Shown here: positions 11,050-21,091 of the stretch, piece after piece | Position numbering within the stretch: position 1 is the stretch's first letter | Layout: each line of letters starts with the position of its first letter | Origin: Miscanthus floridulus | Taxonomy: Eukaryota > Streptophyta > Magnoliopsida > Poales > Poaceae | Assembly (NCBI RefSeq): GCF_019320115.1 | Contig: NC_089587.1 | Coordinates: 102,636,166-102,700,165, forward strand | Reading direction: 5' to 3' | DNA length: 64,000 nucleotides | Position numbers and translations under genes: made by a program | The notes under the pieces: model-generated | Databases searched by the model: none | What the model was told of the DNA's origin: nothing | The model's input: the letters and a program-made list of their open reading frames with translations, nothing else

Positions 11050-11830
11050 TAAACATCACTGTCAGTTTAAAAAAAATGACATTGATAAGAATAAACCGAT
11101 AGTGATACTGGTTATTACTATTGGTTTATTTTAAAAACTAGCAGTGATATTTGAAAAATAAAAAAAAATTATGCCCGCCCTCGGGTTCGAGCTCGGGTCT
11201 CGGGCTGTAGAGTTCAGAAACTTAACCGCTGCGCTAGTATAGGATGTGTGATTAGGGTTATTTACTTTTTCATTTTGACCTTGAGGCCACTTAATAAATT
11301 ATAAAATAGAACAAAAAAATTTGGGCCGCCTAGGACTCGAACATGGGTCTCGGAGGCTAAGTTGAGGGGTGTTAACCGCTGCGCCAGTAGGAGGAGTTCA
11401 AAACAAAATAAAAAGTTATCCTACTTAACACCTAACTGCTACACCACATTACTGCCGGTTTGGGGAATGATCTGATAGTGATGTATCCCATCACTATCGG
11501 TTTACAATCAAACCCGGCAGTGATGAGCTATTTCCCTAAGTAAATTAATAATTTATAAAAAAACAAAAAAAAATTGGGCCACTTGGGACTCGAACATGGG
11601 TCTCAGGGGCTTGGTTGAAGGGTCTTAACCATTGAGACAGTCGGAGGAGTTCGAAACAAAATGAAAAGTTATAATACTTAAGACCTAACTGCTAAACTAC
11701 ATCACTGCCGGTTTGGAGAATGACCCGGCGGTGATGTACAACCATCACTGTCGGTTTGGGGAGTTACCCGATAGTGATATACCCCCATCACTGTTAGTTT
11801 CGACTTACAACCGGCAGTGATGAGATACTG
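11050..11830 (+). repeat. Internal CACTA motif array with three tRNA-like cassettes
   Basis: Motif pairs are at 11056-11160, 11450-11525 and 11700-11822. Three minus-strand cassettes (about 11170-11243, 11325-11392 and 11575-11642) carry A-box-like (TAGCGCAGCGGTTAAG) and B-box-like (GTTCGAGTCC) motifs, each followed by T-runs. The blocks resemble those at 6770-7300. The array ends about 10 bp before the module C TATA box. Confidence 0.75.
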
Positions 11831-11831
11831 G

Positions 11832-11838
11832 TATAAAT
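11832..11838 (+). promoter_or_regulatory. CACTA-1 module C TATA box
   Basis: TATAAAT follows the last CAGTGATG motif by about 10 bp. Downstream, 11870-12060 is C-rich with an imperfect 18-20 bp repeat (GTCGGAGCACCGCCCC), a likely 5' UTR or first exon. CACTA-2 has a matching array/TATATA arrangement at 56546-56565. Confidence 0.55.
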
Positions 11839-12921
11839 GAGGCATGAGTTGAAATTATCCAAATTCATTTCAACCCCACGCCAACCCCTCCCCCCACGCT
11901 GTCGGAGCACCACCCCGCGTCGGAGCACCGCCCCACACTATCCACCGCCCCACGTCGGAGCACCGCCCCACGCCGTCCACCACCCAAGCCAGAGCACCAC
12001 ACCGTCTGTGCCCTCGTTCATCATCCACAACATCGACCGTGCCCCTCCTCCTTCCTGGTGAGTGCGTTCAGGAGTACTCCCACCACCGAGGCCTTCAGGA
12101 GCGCGTGGACAGCTGCTTTCCCTCCTCCATGGTGAGTGCGTGGCTCATTGCCCGCTGTGTGTTTGATAAAATGCCCCACGGTGTTAGTGCCTCATAGTAG
12201 CGCTTCTCCCTCCTGGTTCCTACCTTCCACCACTTATGGCTAGTAACATTGCTGATTTTTGTATCACCCACATCACACGTATAATCATGGTTATCTCAAC
12301 TCCATCTTCCGTGAGTATTAGTGGTCTCCTTAGACCACGTAGTCTTGGATGCCAGGTAAAGGAAAATAGCAAGGACCTCAGTGGCTTCGTGGATTGCTAG
12401 ATAGAGCACGGGATGAGTAAAGTGACCGAGTCACAAGATGGCATAACATGGAGTGGTTGGGACAAGAAGAAAGTGACAAATATACACTGTGTTAGGAAAA
12501 ATTAGTTCTAATACATCCACTCCTATGTGTATTATAGTTTTTTAAGATAGTTGATAGTGTATGCCCACATTGATGATGCTGTTAGGGTATGTTTGTTTGT
12601 TTAGGCAAGAATCCTAGGCATCCGATTTTTAAATGTCTGGAACAAAAAATAAAGAACTGCCTTGTGACTTCAGAGAGCATTTGCTGGTTTTTATGAGCTT
12701 TCTAGCATCCTTACTAAGGTAGTCTTTTCTAGCAGATTTTAGATGATTACTGATGGTGATGTATTGTGTGATCTTGATACAAACACTGTAGCAATGTATT
12801 TGATGTTCAAGTACAAATTTGTGTGCTCTCATCTCTCTGTCAGTCAGGAGAAGAAATGATACATTTCAATGGCACACACGCTAATCAATTGAGAGGGTCA
12901 TATCTTACTTGGTGTCTCTAG
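11839..12921 (+). other. Module C leader and probable intron
   Basis: 11870-12060 has short GC-rich direct repeats, and 12061-12900 is AT-richer and lacks a convincing exon. It sits between the module C TATA box and the Transposase_24 exon, so it is most easily read as 5' UTR and introns. No nested element was recognised. Confidence 0.45.
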
Positions 12922-13818
12922 CAGGAGCCTCCGTCGGCTGAGGAGCCTAAGGGTTCAGGTAGCAGGAGGGCCAGATCCAAGTGAGGCGTGTCAAAGATTC
13001 CTGTTGGTAGGAATGCACACTAGCACATTACTGAGTTCGATGAATTTGGGGATCCACTCTCACCGCCTATAGCTTTGACCAAATACAAGACTATCCTCGG
13101 ATTACTTGTTAGGGACTTCATCCTGATTAGGTACAGGAAATGGATTGGGAAAGATGATGACCCGTGGAGGGTTCTTGAAAGTGAGAAGGATTACATATGG
13201 GATGTCAAGATCCTAGAGTATTTCACTTTCCCAAGGGAGTATGATAGGGAGTTAGTCAAGAAAAAAGCAAAAGAAATCATGGGGACATGCTTCAAGAATT
13301 TCAAGAGGACATTTTACAAGGATTTTGTCCTCTAAAATAAAGAGCCAGATTTTGATGGTGGATAGTTTAGCAAGCAAAAGGACTTCTAGTAGGATTTCAA
13401 GGAATACAGGTTATCCAAGGAGTACTTAGAACTGAGTAGGAAGAATAAGGAGAATTTGCAAAAAGCGACGAATCCTCATCATCTCGGCTCTCGTGGCTAC
13501 GCCAAATAGATGCCAGAATTTGAAGCAGAACTTCAAAAGATGGATCGCCTTGCTGAGGAAGGCGTTTAGGTTGAGACCGCCGATGGGGAGCCTAGATCGG
13601 TAATATACTGTATGGGGAGGAATGTATGACACGCCGAGGACGGGAGCTTTAGCTCCACAAATGAACCCATGAGCGAACTCATCCAGAGGATCTCCTAGGT
13701 AACTGAGGAGGTGAGGCAAGGGACTCACACTTCTAATAGGGAGAAAGACATGCTCACCCAAGCAATAGGAACCAAGGAGCACCCTAGTCCCACTAGAGGA
13801 ACCGGTATTGTTCCTTGG
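12922..13818 (+). pseudogene. CACTA-1 module C part 1: Transposase_24 (Ptta/En/Spm) domain
   Basis: The conceptual protein reads KYKTILGLLVRDFI, KWIGKDDDPWRVL, KKKAKEIMGTCFKNFK, then LSRKNKENLQKATNPHHLGS, the conserved core of the plant Ptta/En/Spm transposase family (Pfam Transposase_24). Stops fall at about 13333 and several points after it. The frame continues to EHPSPTRGTGIVPW, where the Gypsy element is inserted at 13818, and resumes at 26043. The sibling in CACTA-2 (53155-54330) is not interrupted and confirms the junction. This family accompanies TNP2 in plant CACTA elements; its biochemical role is not clear. Confidence 0.82.
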
Positions 13819-14283
13819 TGTCGATGTTTTACCACCGATAGCCTGCCATAGGGGTACCTAGGACAGTTGTTCGAGCTTTGGTGAATAGTGGAATTCAGCG
13901 GTTATGCAAAGAGACTCACGATTTATACTGGTTTAGGCCCTCGACTTGGTCGAGTAATAACCTTACGTCCAGTTTTGGCGTTAGCCTGTTTGCGTTGTAT
14001 TGCTCTAAGTATCGGGTATCCGTCCTCCTCCTACAATGGGAACCCTCACCATCCCTTTATAGTCCAGGCGCTGAGAGGCATTATTTGTGTCCTATTCGGA
14101 TACAAGCTCAGAGTCCTAAGCTACGCTTCGGGCGCCTTTCCTTATATAGTTTGAGTTAGAGTTTTAGTTTTGTATGTTGCTTTGCTCCGCATTCTTCTTG
14201 GTAATTGGGCTGTAGGCCTTGTTACCAAGGCCTACCTCCCTGTAGTATGGTCTATGGGGGGCCCATAGGGTTCCCCATCGACA
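13819..14283 (-). repeat. 3' LTR of the Gypsy/Tat element (465 bp)
   Basis: TG...CA ends, and it aligns end to end with 25584-26042. For the minus-strand element this is the 3' LTR. Its inner border (from 14284) reads AGCCCCTGAGC on the plus strand, so a short purine-rich tract precedes the LTR on the minus strand. Confidence 0.92.
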
Positions 14284-16536
14284 AGCCCCTGAGCATTTCA
14301 TGATTGAGCTTCAAGGGCCGAGTTGTTGTAGTCTTGATCTGGGTCCTTCTTGAAGTGAAATCTTGAGATGGTCTTCTTTGATTCTTCTTTTGGCTGATGT
14401 GCACTTTTGCTTGATGTCCTCCGGGTTCTTTTTCCTTTGAGTGCAGCGAGTGCAATTTTGCACATTGAGCGTAGCCCCCGAGCCTCTTGTTTTTTTGGTA
14501 CAAAAAAGCTAGAGGGTCAAAAAATTTGAAAATATGTTTTTCTGTGGTAGGTACTTGCAGCCCCTGAGCCTTCTCCGAGTTCTTTTCTGTTGAAAAGAAG
14601 TCGGAAGAAGGGTCTTGATTTGTACTCCTTTGATCTTTGTCTTTTGCTGGTCACGGATGGGTCTTGTATAGCCATGAGTGAGCGTCTTCTTTTACTTTTT
14701 GTCAGGAATCTTACTTTTGGGTACTATTTGCCTTTGTTGCTTTGCTCTTTTGTTCTTTTCCTCTTTCTTTCTTGTGATCTTTAGCCTTGTTTACCTCTGG
14801 TTTGCTATAAATACCTTCTTTGTTGGTTGTCGTTCTTCCTAGAGTAGGAAATTTCTTCTTCAATTCTTTCTTCATTCGTAGATATGCTGGTGTGTGAGGT
14901 TGAGCAGCCCCTGGGCTTATGCTTGCTTGGTAATGAACATGCTGCTCTATCTATTCTTCTGCGTTTGAGCTGCCGCTGCTGCCGCCACTGGGTTCCTTGT
15001 TGCAATATTTAAGAATCTTGTCTCTATCTTATGTCTAAGTTTATCCGGTCCTGTTTGGCCGTCTGTAACCTTTGTATTTGTCTTCAATCAATGAGATGTA
15101 TAATTTTTCTCTGTCTGAGTTCTTTGTCAACTGTAATCCTTTGACATTGTAATTTTGTATGTGATCCTTCATACGTCTCTGAGTTGTTTGTTCGGTTACT
15201 TATTGCTGTTGTCATTCTAGTTGTTGGAGAATTCAATGCATGTCTTCACGGGTTGTATTGTTGCTTATGGAATATTCTCTTGGATATGCTTGTCCTTGAG
15301 TGCCATTCTTTCACGCCAGAGTCCTCTTTCATTAAATTCTGTCTTTTCATTGTGTCCTTTGTTAGATTTCTTCTGTTGGTGCTCCTAGTCCATGTGCACC
15401 GCTTCTTTTGCCTATAAATGCCCTTCCGGAGTGCTGTTTTGATTCATCGAGCCTTTTGTTGCCTATTCTGAAGTCTCTGTAGTTATGAATATGATCGTGT
15501 GTGAAGTAGAGCAGCCCCTGGGTGTATTTTGTAGTTCTTGTACATTTTGTTGTAGCTAGAGGAAGTCTTGTGATAGGGATTAGAGGTAGACTAATCCCGC
15601 AGCGGCATTGTACTAGAAGTACATGGTGGTAGTTGGAGGAAGTCTTGTGATGTGGGCTTCGTTCCTTCATCCGGTAGTTCTGGGTTGATCCTCGTCGTCT
15701 GTCTTGAGACTGTCCGGTGCAGATCAACACCTGATCCTGTATCACGTCGGGCTTGGGTAGACAGATGCCTGCCGATTTCCCCTAGTCTATGTTGTCTCGC
15801 CTTGGATGCACTACGTCTGTCCTTTGAAGAAAATAGTGTAGCCGAGTGCGGTTTGTTCTACCGAGTAGCAAATTGGAGCACGTAGTCATTCCAGAGCCTA
15901 GTTGTGTCCGGGCTCCTTTTTGCTACCTTGCTTGTCATAGTGCCGAGTTCATTGGGTCTTGTAAGATGTGTAATCTTCTATTTTTGAAGCCATTTATAAT
16001 GGAAAGAATCTTGTCTTCAGAGTTGTCATTCATTTTTCTGCTGTAATCCTGGTTATTCATGAGGCTCCTGAGTTCTTTCTTTAATAACTGGGTTCTTTTG
16101 TTCCTTACGAGGTGGCCCTTCATTTCTTCATGGTTGACGGGTTGTTCTTGTAGTAATCTGAAAACTCTGCCGTGGTGCTGGATGGATAAGTCTGAAATCT
16201 ACCCATTGGATCATACCATTGTGTAGATTTGTGCCTTCTGTCATTTTAGCTGTGTCAGTAAATGGATCGTCGCGTGGTTGACGGTAGAAGCCAAATCACC
16301 ATATTGGTTTTGATGAAGGAATTAACTCCGCCCTTAACCTTTTATGAAGAAAGTTTTAACTCCATCCTTATCTCGAGGAGGCTGTTGAACTGCCTAGGAT
16401 GGCGATTTGGTCTCTATTTAACTGGCCACTCTGCAATTGTTTCGCCATAGCCATAATGATGAAGAAGAAGTTCATCCATAGGTAGAGTGTCCGTAAGGTG
16501 TCACGTTCTTCGCTTGTTCGCTCTCCGAGGACGACC
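14284..16536 (-). other. Gypsy/Tat 3' non-pol region, no convincing gene
   Basis: T-rich sequence between the 3' LTR and the antisense frame. The phrase GCCCCTGRG recurs (14285, 14562, 14909, 15513), as does the TGGTAGTTGGAGGAAGTCTTGTGAT type of block near 15560 and 15630. Short frames on either strand show no known domain. It is probably the long untranslated part of the element. Confidence 0.5.
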
Positions 16537-16872
16537 ATGGTGGAGTCGTCGAGCGGAAGGTCTTCATCGTCGCCTTTATTGCTAGCCCCTCCAATGGTGG
16601 GGAAGGCTCCCCTTGTTGGGACATCAGTGCCGGTTGTCCCTCTACAGAAGAAGGAGGATCCCTTAGCTGCTCCTGTGGTCACTCTTGTCCCCCTCTCTGC
16701 TGCTGACGCTACTTCAACAAGGGCAGATTTGATCATCCTTAGTAGTGACAGTGAAGATGAGGTTGATTGGGAGGCGCTCGCCACCGAAGACAAAGTCGAC
16801 TGGGGCGCCCTTGCTGTTGAAGATGACGATGATGTCGAATCTGTGGGTAGCGGGTCTCCAATGAGGAACTGA
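16537..16872 (+). CDS. Antisense open frame inside the Gypsy/Tat element (exon 1 candidate)
   Basis: The frame begins with ATG at 16537 and runs 111 codons against the direction of gag-pol. It is Ser/Pro/Val-rich, then strongly acidic at the C-terminus (ILSSDSEDEVDWEALATED..., VEDDDDVESVGSGSP), with a near-repeat of VDWEALATED/VDWGALAVED. The composition looks like a real protein more than the opposite minus frame does. Antisense frames after integrase are known in Tat lineages such as Grande; function unknown. It may be spliced to 17458-17650. Confidence 0.5.
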   Translation: MVESSSGRSSSSPLLLAPPMVGKAPLVGTSVPVVPLQKKEDPLAAPVVTLVPLSAADATSTRADLIILSSDSEDEVDWEALATEDKVDWGALAVEDDDDVESVGSGSPMRN

Positions 16873-17457
16873 TGATGGCTGGATGTGTTGTCATTAGCCC
16901 TCGCTTTGATGTTGGCGTAAAGGATATCGAAGGGCAGACTGTCCGGTCGTAGATTTATCTTGGTGATTTGATGTATGTAGTAGTCATGTTCTTCTATGAT
17001 CATCATAAACTTTGTTTCCCCAATTTCTCTTTTCCTTTTCTTTTGATGTGGCTTCTTTTATTTCTCTATGTGGATGTCTCTGCTTTACTTATTCATCAGA
17101 TGAATTGTGTGAGTGATCAGGATTTCTTCCGAGTAGTTGCTTCGTGGTATGTATCCGTAGCTTTGAGTAGATGAGTTGTTTCCATTTGTCATGAAATGAC
17201 TCTTTCATAGGTGGAGTGCTTTGTCTGGCTTTCGTTTGCGCCATATAAACAACTTGGTATGTGTAGAACATCATCTTGAGAGACTGTCTTCAAGTGCTTT
17301 GTCTGGCTCTTGTGCAAACAACTCGGTATAAATTGTTGTTTTGTCAGACTTCATGTCCTTGCTAGTACTGAAAAGACTTAGGATCGGTGATCTTGAGATT
17401 GATAAGCCTCTGAGTACTTCATGGTGGAGTTCTGGGAATTTCTTCTTGTTCTTTCAG

Positions 17458-17650
17458 GTCTTTGCCGAGCAGGGATTACCGGCGCTTTTTTTCCCGGTTT
17501 TATGATTTTGTGAAGGGTGGCTTTTACCGGTGCATCAATAATGTGGTTTCGTATGTCCAGGTTGTTGCCCCTGATGCTCCTTTTGAGCGGATTACTGAAG
17601 CTTCTGTAATGGCTGAGTTTTCAAGACACTGGGAGGAGGCCAAAGTATAG
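17458..17650 (+). CDS. Antisense open frame, exon 2 candidate
   Basis: A polypyrimidine tract and AG (TTCTTCTTGTTCTTTCAG, ending 17457) precede an open frame rich in aromatic residues (YRRFFSRFYDFVKGGFY, YVQVVAPDAPFERI) ending at TAG 17650. Together with 16537-16872 it suggests a spliced gene transcribed opposite to the retrotransposon. No known domain is recognised. The exon link is inferred. Confidence 0.4.
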
Positions 17651-17950
17651 CTTAGTGGTCTATCAGACCAAATTCTTGATCAAATGAATGTACTTCCTCC
17701 TTCTCTTCCGTCTTCTTGAACAGATGTGAAAAGTCAACCTTCTTTTGATGTCCTTATAATGTACTTTGTCTCTGAATTTTTAAGATGTGAGCAGGCTTCG
17801 TCCTATCTTTCTTTTCTTCTTAGATGTCTTTGAATAATATGGACTAGTTTCGCCCTGTCTTTCCTTGTGGCTTTTTTCTACTTTGCCATAGCTTCTTTCG
17901 CTCTTTGGGTCGGCTACCGAGTTGTTTGGACTATTTGTGCCGCTCTTTGG

Positions 17951-18780
17951 TCTAAGTAGTCAATTGTACCGCTCTTGTGGTAGACGATCGAGTTGTTGGA
18001 GTGTTTGTGCCCCTCCTTGGGCAACGTAGTCGATCATGCCGCTCTTGGGGTAGGCGATCGAGTTGTTGGAGTGCTTGTGTCCCTTTCTAGGCGAAGTAGT
18101 TGATCGTACCACTCTTGGGGTAGGCGACCGAGCTGTTGGAGTGCTTGTGCTGCTTCTTGGGTGAAGTAGTCGATCGTTGGAGTGCTTGTGCCACTTCTTG
18201 GGCAAAGTAGTCGATCGTACCACTCTTGGGGTAGGCGATTGAGTTGTTGGAGTGTTTGTGCTCCTCCTTGGGCAACATAGTCGATCATGCTGCTCTTGGG
18301 GTAGGCGACCGAGTTGTTGGAGTGCTTATGTCCCTCTTTGGGCGAAGTAGTCGATCATACTACTCTTGGGGTAGGCGACCAAGTTGTTGGAGTGCTTGTG
18401 CCGCTTCTTGGGCGAAGTAGTTGATCATACCACTCTCCGCTTCTTGGGCGAAGTAGTCGATCGTACCACTATTGGGGTAGGCGACCGAGCTGTTGGAGTG
18501 CTTATGCCTCTTCTTGGGCAAAGTAGTCGATCGTACCACTCTTGGGGTAGGCGACCTAGCTGTTGGAGTGCTTGTGCCGCTTCTTGGGCGAAGTAGTCGA
18601 TCGTACCACTCTTGGGGTAGGCGACCGAGTTGTTGGAGTGCTTGTGCCGCTTCTTGGGCGAAGTAGTCGATCATACCACTCTTGGGGTCGGCGACCGAGT
18701 TGTTGGAGTGTTTGTGCCGCTTCTTGGGCAAAGTATTCGATCGTACCACTCTTGGGGTAGGCGACCGGACCCGTATAGCA
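17951..18780 (+). repeat. 70-bp tandem repeat array in the Gypsy/Tat 3' region
   Basis: The unit begins CTTGGGGTAGGCGACCGAG and continues through TTGTTGGAGTGCTTGTG and GCGAAGTAGTCGATCGTACC. Starts at 18541, 18611, 18681 and 18751 give an exact 70-bp period. About 11-12 copies are present, the left ones more diverged and some truncated (for example near 18160 and 18440). Open frames across it on both strands are by-products, because 70 is not a multiple of 3 and the frames drift. Confidence 0.9.
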
Positions 18781-19170
18781 CAACCGTTTCCGGGTTGGCT
18801 ATTTGCAGGGTAAGTAAGCAATCGTACCAGCTCTTGGGGTAAGTGATTACGCCCATATAGCAACAACCATTTCTGGGTTGAGCTGTTTGTAGGGCTGCCC
18901 CTTTTTCCCCAACCTAATTACGGGTTGGTTCTATCTATTGGATAGGGCTGTCAGTCGTACCATCTCTTTATGGTAGAGTGACAAATGCTAGCTTGGGTCT
19001 CCTTACCCAAGAAGCTATTTGGCCGTTGGCCGTCAGTCAAACCATCTCTATATGGTTGAGTGACATGATTGCCTATGTAGCGCAACCGTTTCCGGGTTGG
19101 CTGTTAATAGGGAAGCCCCTTTTTCCCCAACCAGATTACGGGTTGGTTCTGTCTGTTGGACAGGGCTCAT
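18776..19170 (+). repeat. Second imperfect tandem duplication beside the 70-bp array
   Basis: A block containing GCACAACCGTTTCCGGGTTGG, TTTTTCCCCAACC and TTACGGGTTGGTTCTRTCT occurs at about 18776-18950 and again at about 19078-19166, with a half copy at 18848-18885. The array borders the pol stop at 19240. No coding potential is seen. Confidence 0.65.
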
Positions 19171-19239
19171 ATTTGAAGCTATTCTTCTTGAATAATCTCT
19201 GTTTTATTTCTCTTGAAACTTGAGTACAATCTGTTGTAC

Positions 19240-20401
19240 TTAATTGTAGAATCTTTTGAGCTGGCTGATATGCCAAGTGTTCTTTACAGGTATTTCATCT
19301 GGAGTCATCAACTCGTATGTGCCGGGTCCTGTTGCTGTCTTCACGATGAAGGGTCCTTCCCATGGACTGAGTAGTTTGTGTCGTCCATCTTTCTTCTGGA
19401 TTAGTCATAGTACTGAGTCCCCTGGCTTTAGTGATCGGGGTTGAGTACTTTTGTCATAATGTCTTCGTAACCCTTGCTGATATCTTGCATTTTGTATGAT
19501 TGCACTGTCTCTTATTTCTTCTATTGAATCAATTTCTAACCGCCTTGTTTATTCTGCTTCGCCTTCTTCATATTGTTCTATTCTTGGAGATAGCCATATT
19601 AAGTCGGCTGGTAGTACTTGCCTCTGATCCGTAGACCAGAAAGAATGGTGAGTATCCAGTTGCTCTACTGATCTGGGTTCTTAGACCCCATACTACTTTT
19701 AGTAATTCGTCGATCCATTTTCCACCATAATCTTTCAAATCTTCATATAATCTTGGTTTTAAACCTTGTAATATGAGTCCATTTGCTCTTTCGACTTGTC
19801 CATTGGCCTGCAGGTGTGCTACTGATGCAAAGTCGATTTCTATCCCACAATCTCTTGCCTAGTATTGGAATTCTCTTGCTGTAAATGGTGAACCAAGATC
19901 TGTGATTATTCTGTTGGGCATGCCGAACCTATGCATGATGTCTTGTATAAATTCCACTGTCTTTTCTACACTATATTTGACCAAAGGTTTGTATTCAATC
20001 CACTTTGTAAATTTGTTGATTGCCACAAATATGTATTCGAAGCCTCCTTTTGCTTTTTTGAGTGGTCCGACTTGATCCAGCCCCCAGCATGAGAACAACC
20101 AAGCTGGCGGTATGCATATTAAGTTGTGAGCCGGCACATGTGATTGCCTAGCAAACATTTGGCAATTCTTGCATGTTCTAATGAGCTCTTCTACATCTTT
20201 GAGTGCTGTTGGCCAATAGAAACCAGTTCTGAATGCTTTGCCGACTAGTGTCCTAGAGGCTGCATGATTTCCACAGCATCCTGAGTGCATTTCATCCAAG
20301 ATTTCCTTTCCTTTATCTGTCAGAACACATTTAAGCAGTACTCCTGATAATGCTGCTCTTTTGTATAGTTTATCCCCCACCAGAACATAGTTTTTGCTTC
20401 T
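19240..20401 (-). pseudogene. Gypsy/Tat integrase
   Basis: This is the last part of the pol frame, ending at TAA 19240-19242 after WHISQLKRFYN. The HHCC zinc region (MHSGCCGNHAASRTL, CKNCQMFARQ) is followed by the core with Asp in WGLDQVGPL, the second Asp in IITDLGSPF and Glu in NGQVERANG. All three catalytic residues are present. Nonsense codons at 19859 (TAG), near 19535 and near 19410, plus TGA at 20402, interrupt an otherwise unshifted frame. Integrase inserts the cDNA. No chromodomain is seen. Confidence 0.88.
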
Positions 20402-21091
20402 TCATACAACCCGAGTAGCTTCTGCTTTGTCTTCGGGTAGTTTCTTCTCTTTGATAAAATCAATGTATGTTTGTCTCCAATCACTTTGTATGACCATGAT
20501 TTGTCTTGACTGGTCTGGTTCTTCTGCTTGATCTATTTCCATTAGATCTGTTGTCTCCTTCTCTTTTTCTATTTTTCCGAGTTGTTTGATGGATGGGGCT
20601 GTGAGTTCTTCCACAAATATACCGGGTGGTACTTTTGCTCTATCTGATCCTAATTTGGCTAGCACATCTGCTGCAACGTTGGAATCTCTTAGTACATGAT
20701 GGATTTTGAGCCCTTGGAAAATTTTCTCCAATTTTTTGACTTCTACACAGTACACATCCATATTATCTTTTATACAATCCCAATCCTTGTTGACTTGATT
20801 GATTACTATAGCTAAATCACTGTAGACAAGTAGTCTTTTGATCCCAAGCGAGCTTGCAACTCTTAGACCGTGTATTAATGCTTCGTATGCTGCCTCATTG
20901 TTAGTTGCCTGCCAAAGTATTTGTAGCACATATTTTAACCGTCTCCCTTCTGGTGATATGAATAGTACTCCTGCTCTAGCTCCTCCTAACTTTAGGGAAC
21001 CGTCAAAATACATTTTCTAATGATCAAGTATTGGTTTGGGTTCTTTTTGACTGATTTCTGTCCATTCAGCAATGAAGTCGGATAATGCTTA
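20402..21091 (-). pseudogene. Gypsy/Tat RNase H
   Basis: RVT_3-type RNase H: MYFDGSLKLGGARAG (first Asp), NNEAAYEAL (Glu), LLVYSDLAIVINQ (Asp) and the distal RDSNVAADVLAKLG (Asp). All four metal ligands are visible. It degrades template RNA during reverse transcription. A TAA at 21089-21091 separates it from RT and a TGA at 20402-20404 from integrase, both in the same reading frame. Confidence 0.88.

Noticed and set aside
16368..17006. 212-codon minus-strand frame in the Gypsy/Tat 3' region
   Set aside because: It overlaps the acidic plus-strand frame 16537-16872, is Ser/Thr-rich low complexity and has no domain. The plus frame is the better candidate.
17951..18780. CRISPR array
   Set aside because: The repeats are contiguous 70-bp units without unique spacers, inside a plant retrotransposon.
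17960..18866. Several overlapping frames with repeated peptides in the 70-bp array
   Set aside because: Each is a by-product of a GC-balanced tandem repeat lacking stops in some phases; both strands give such frames.
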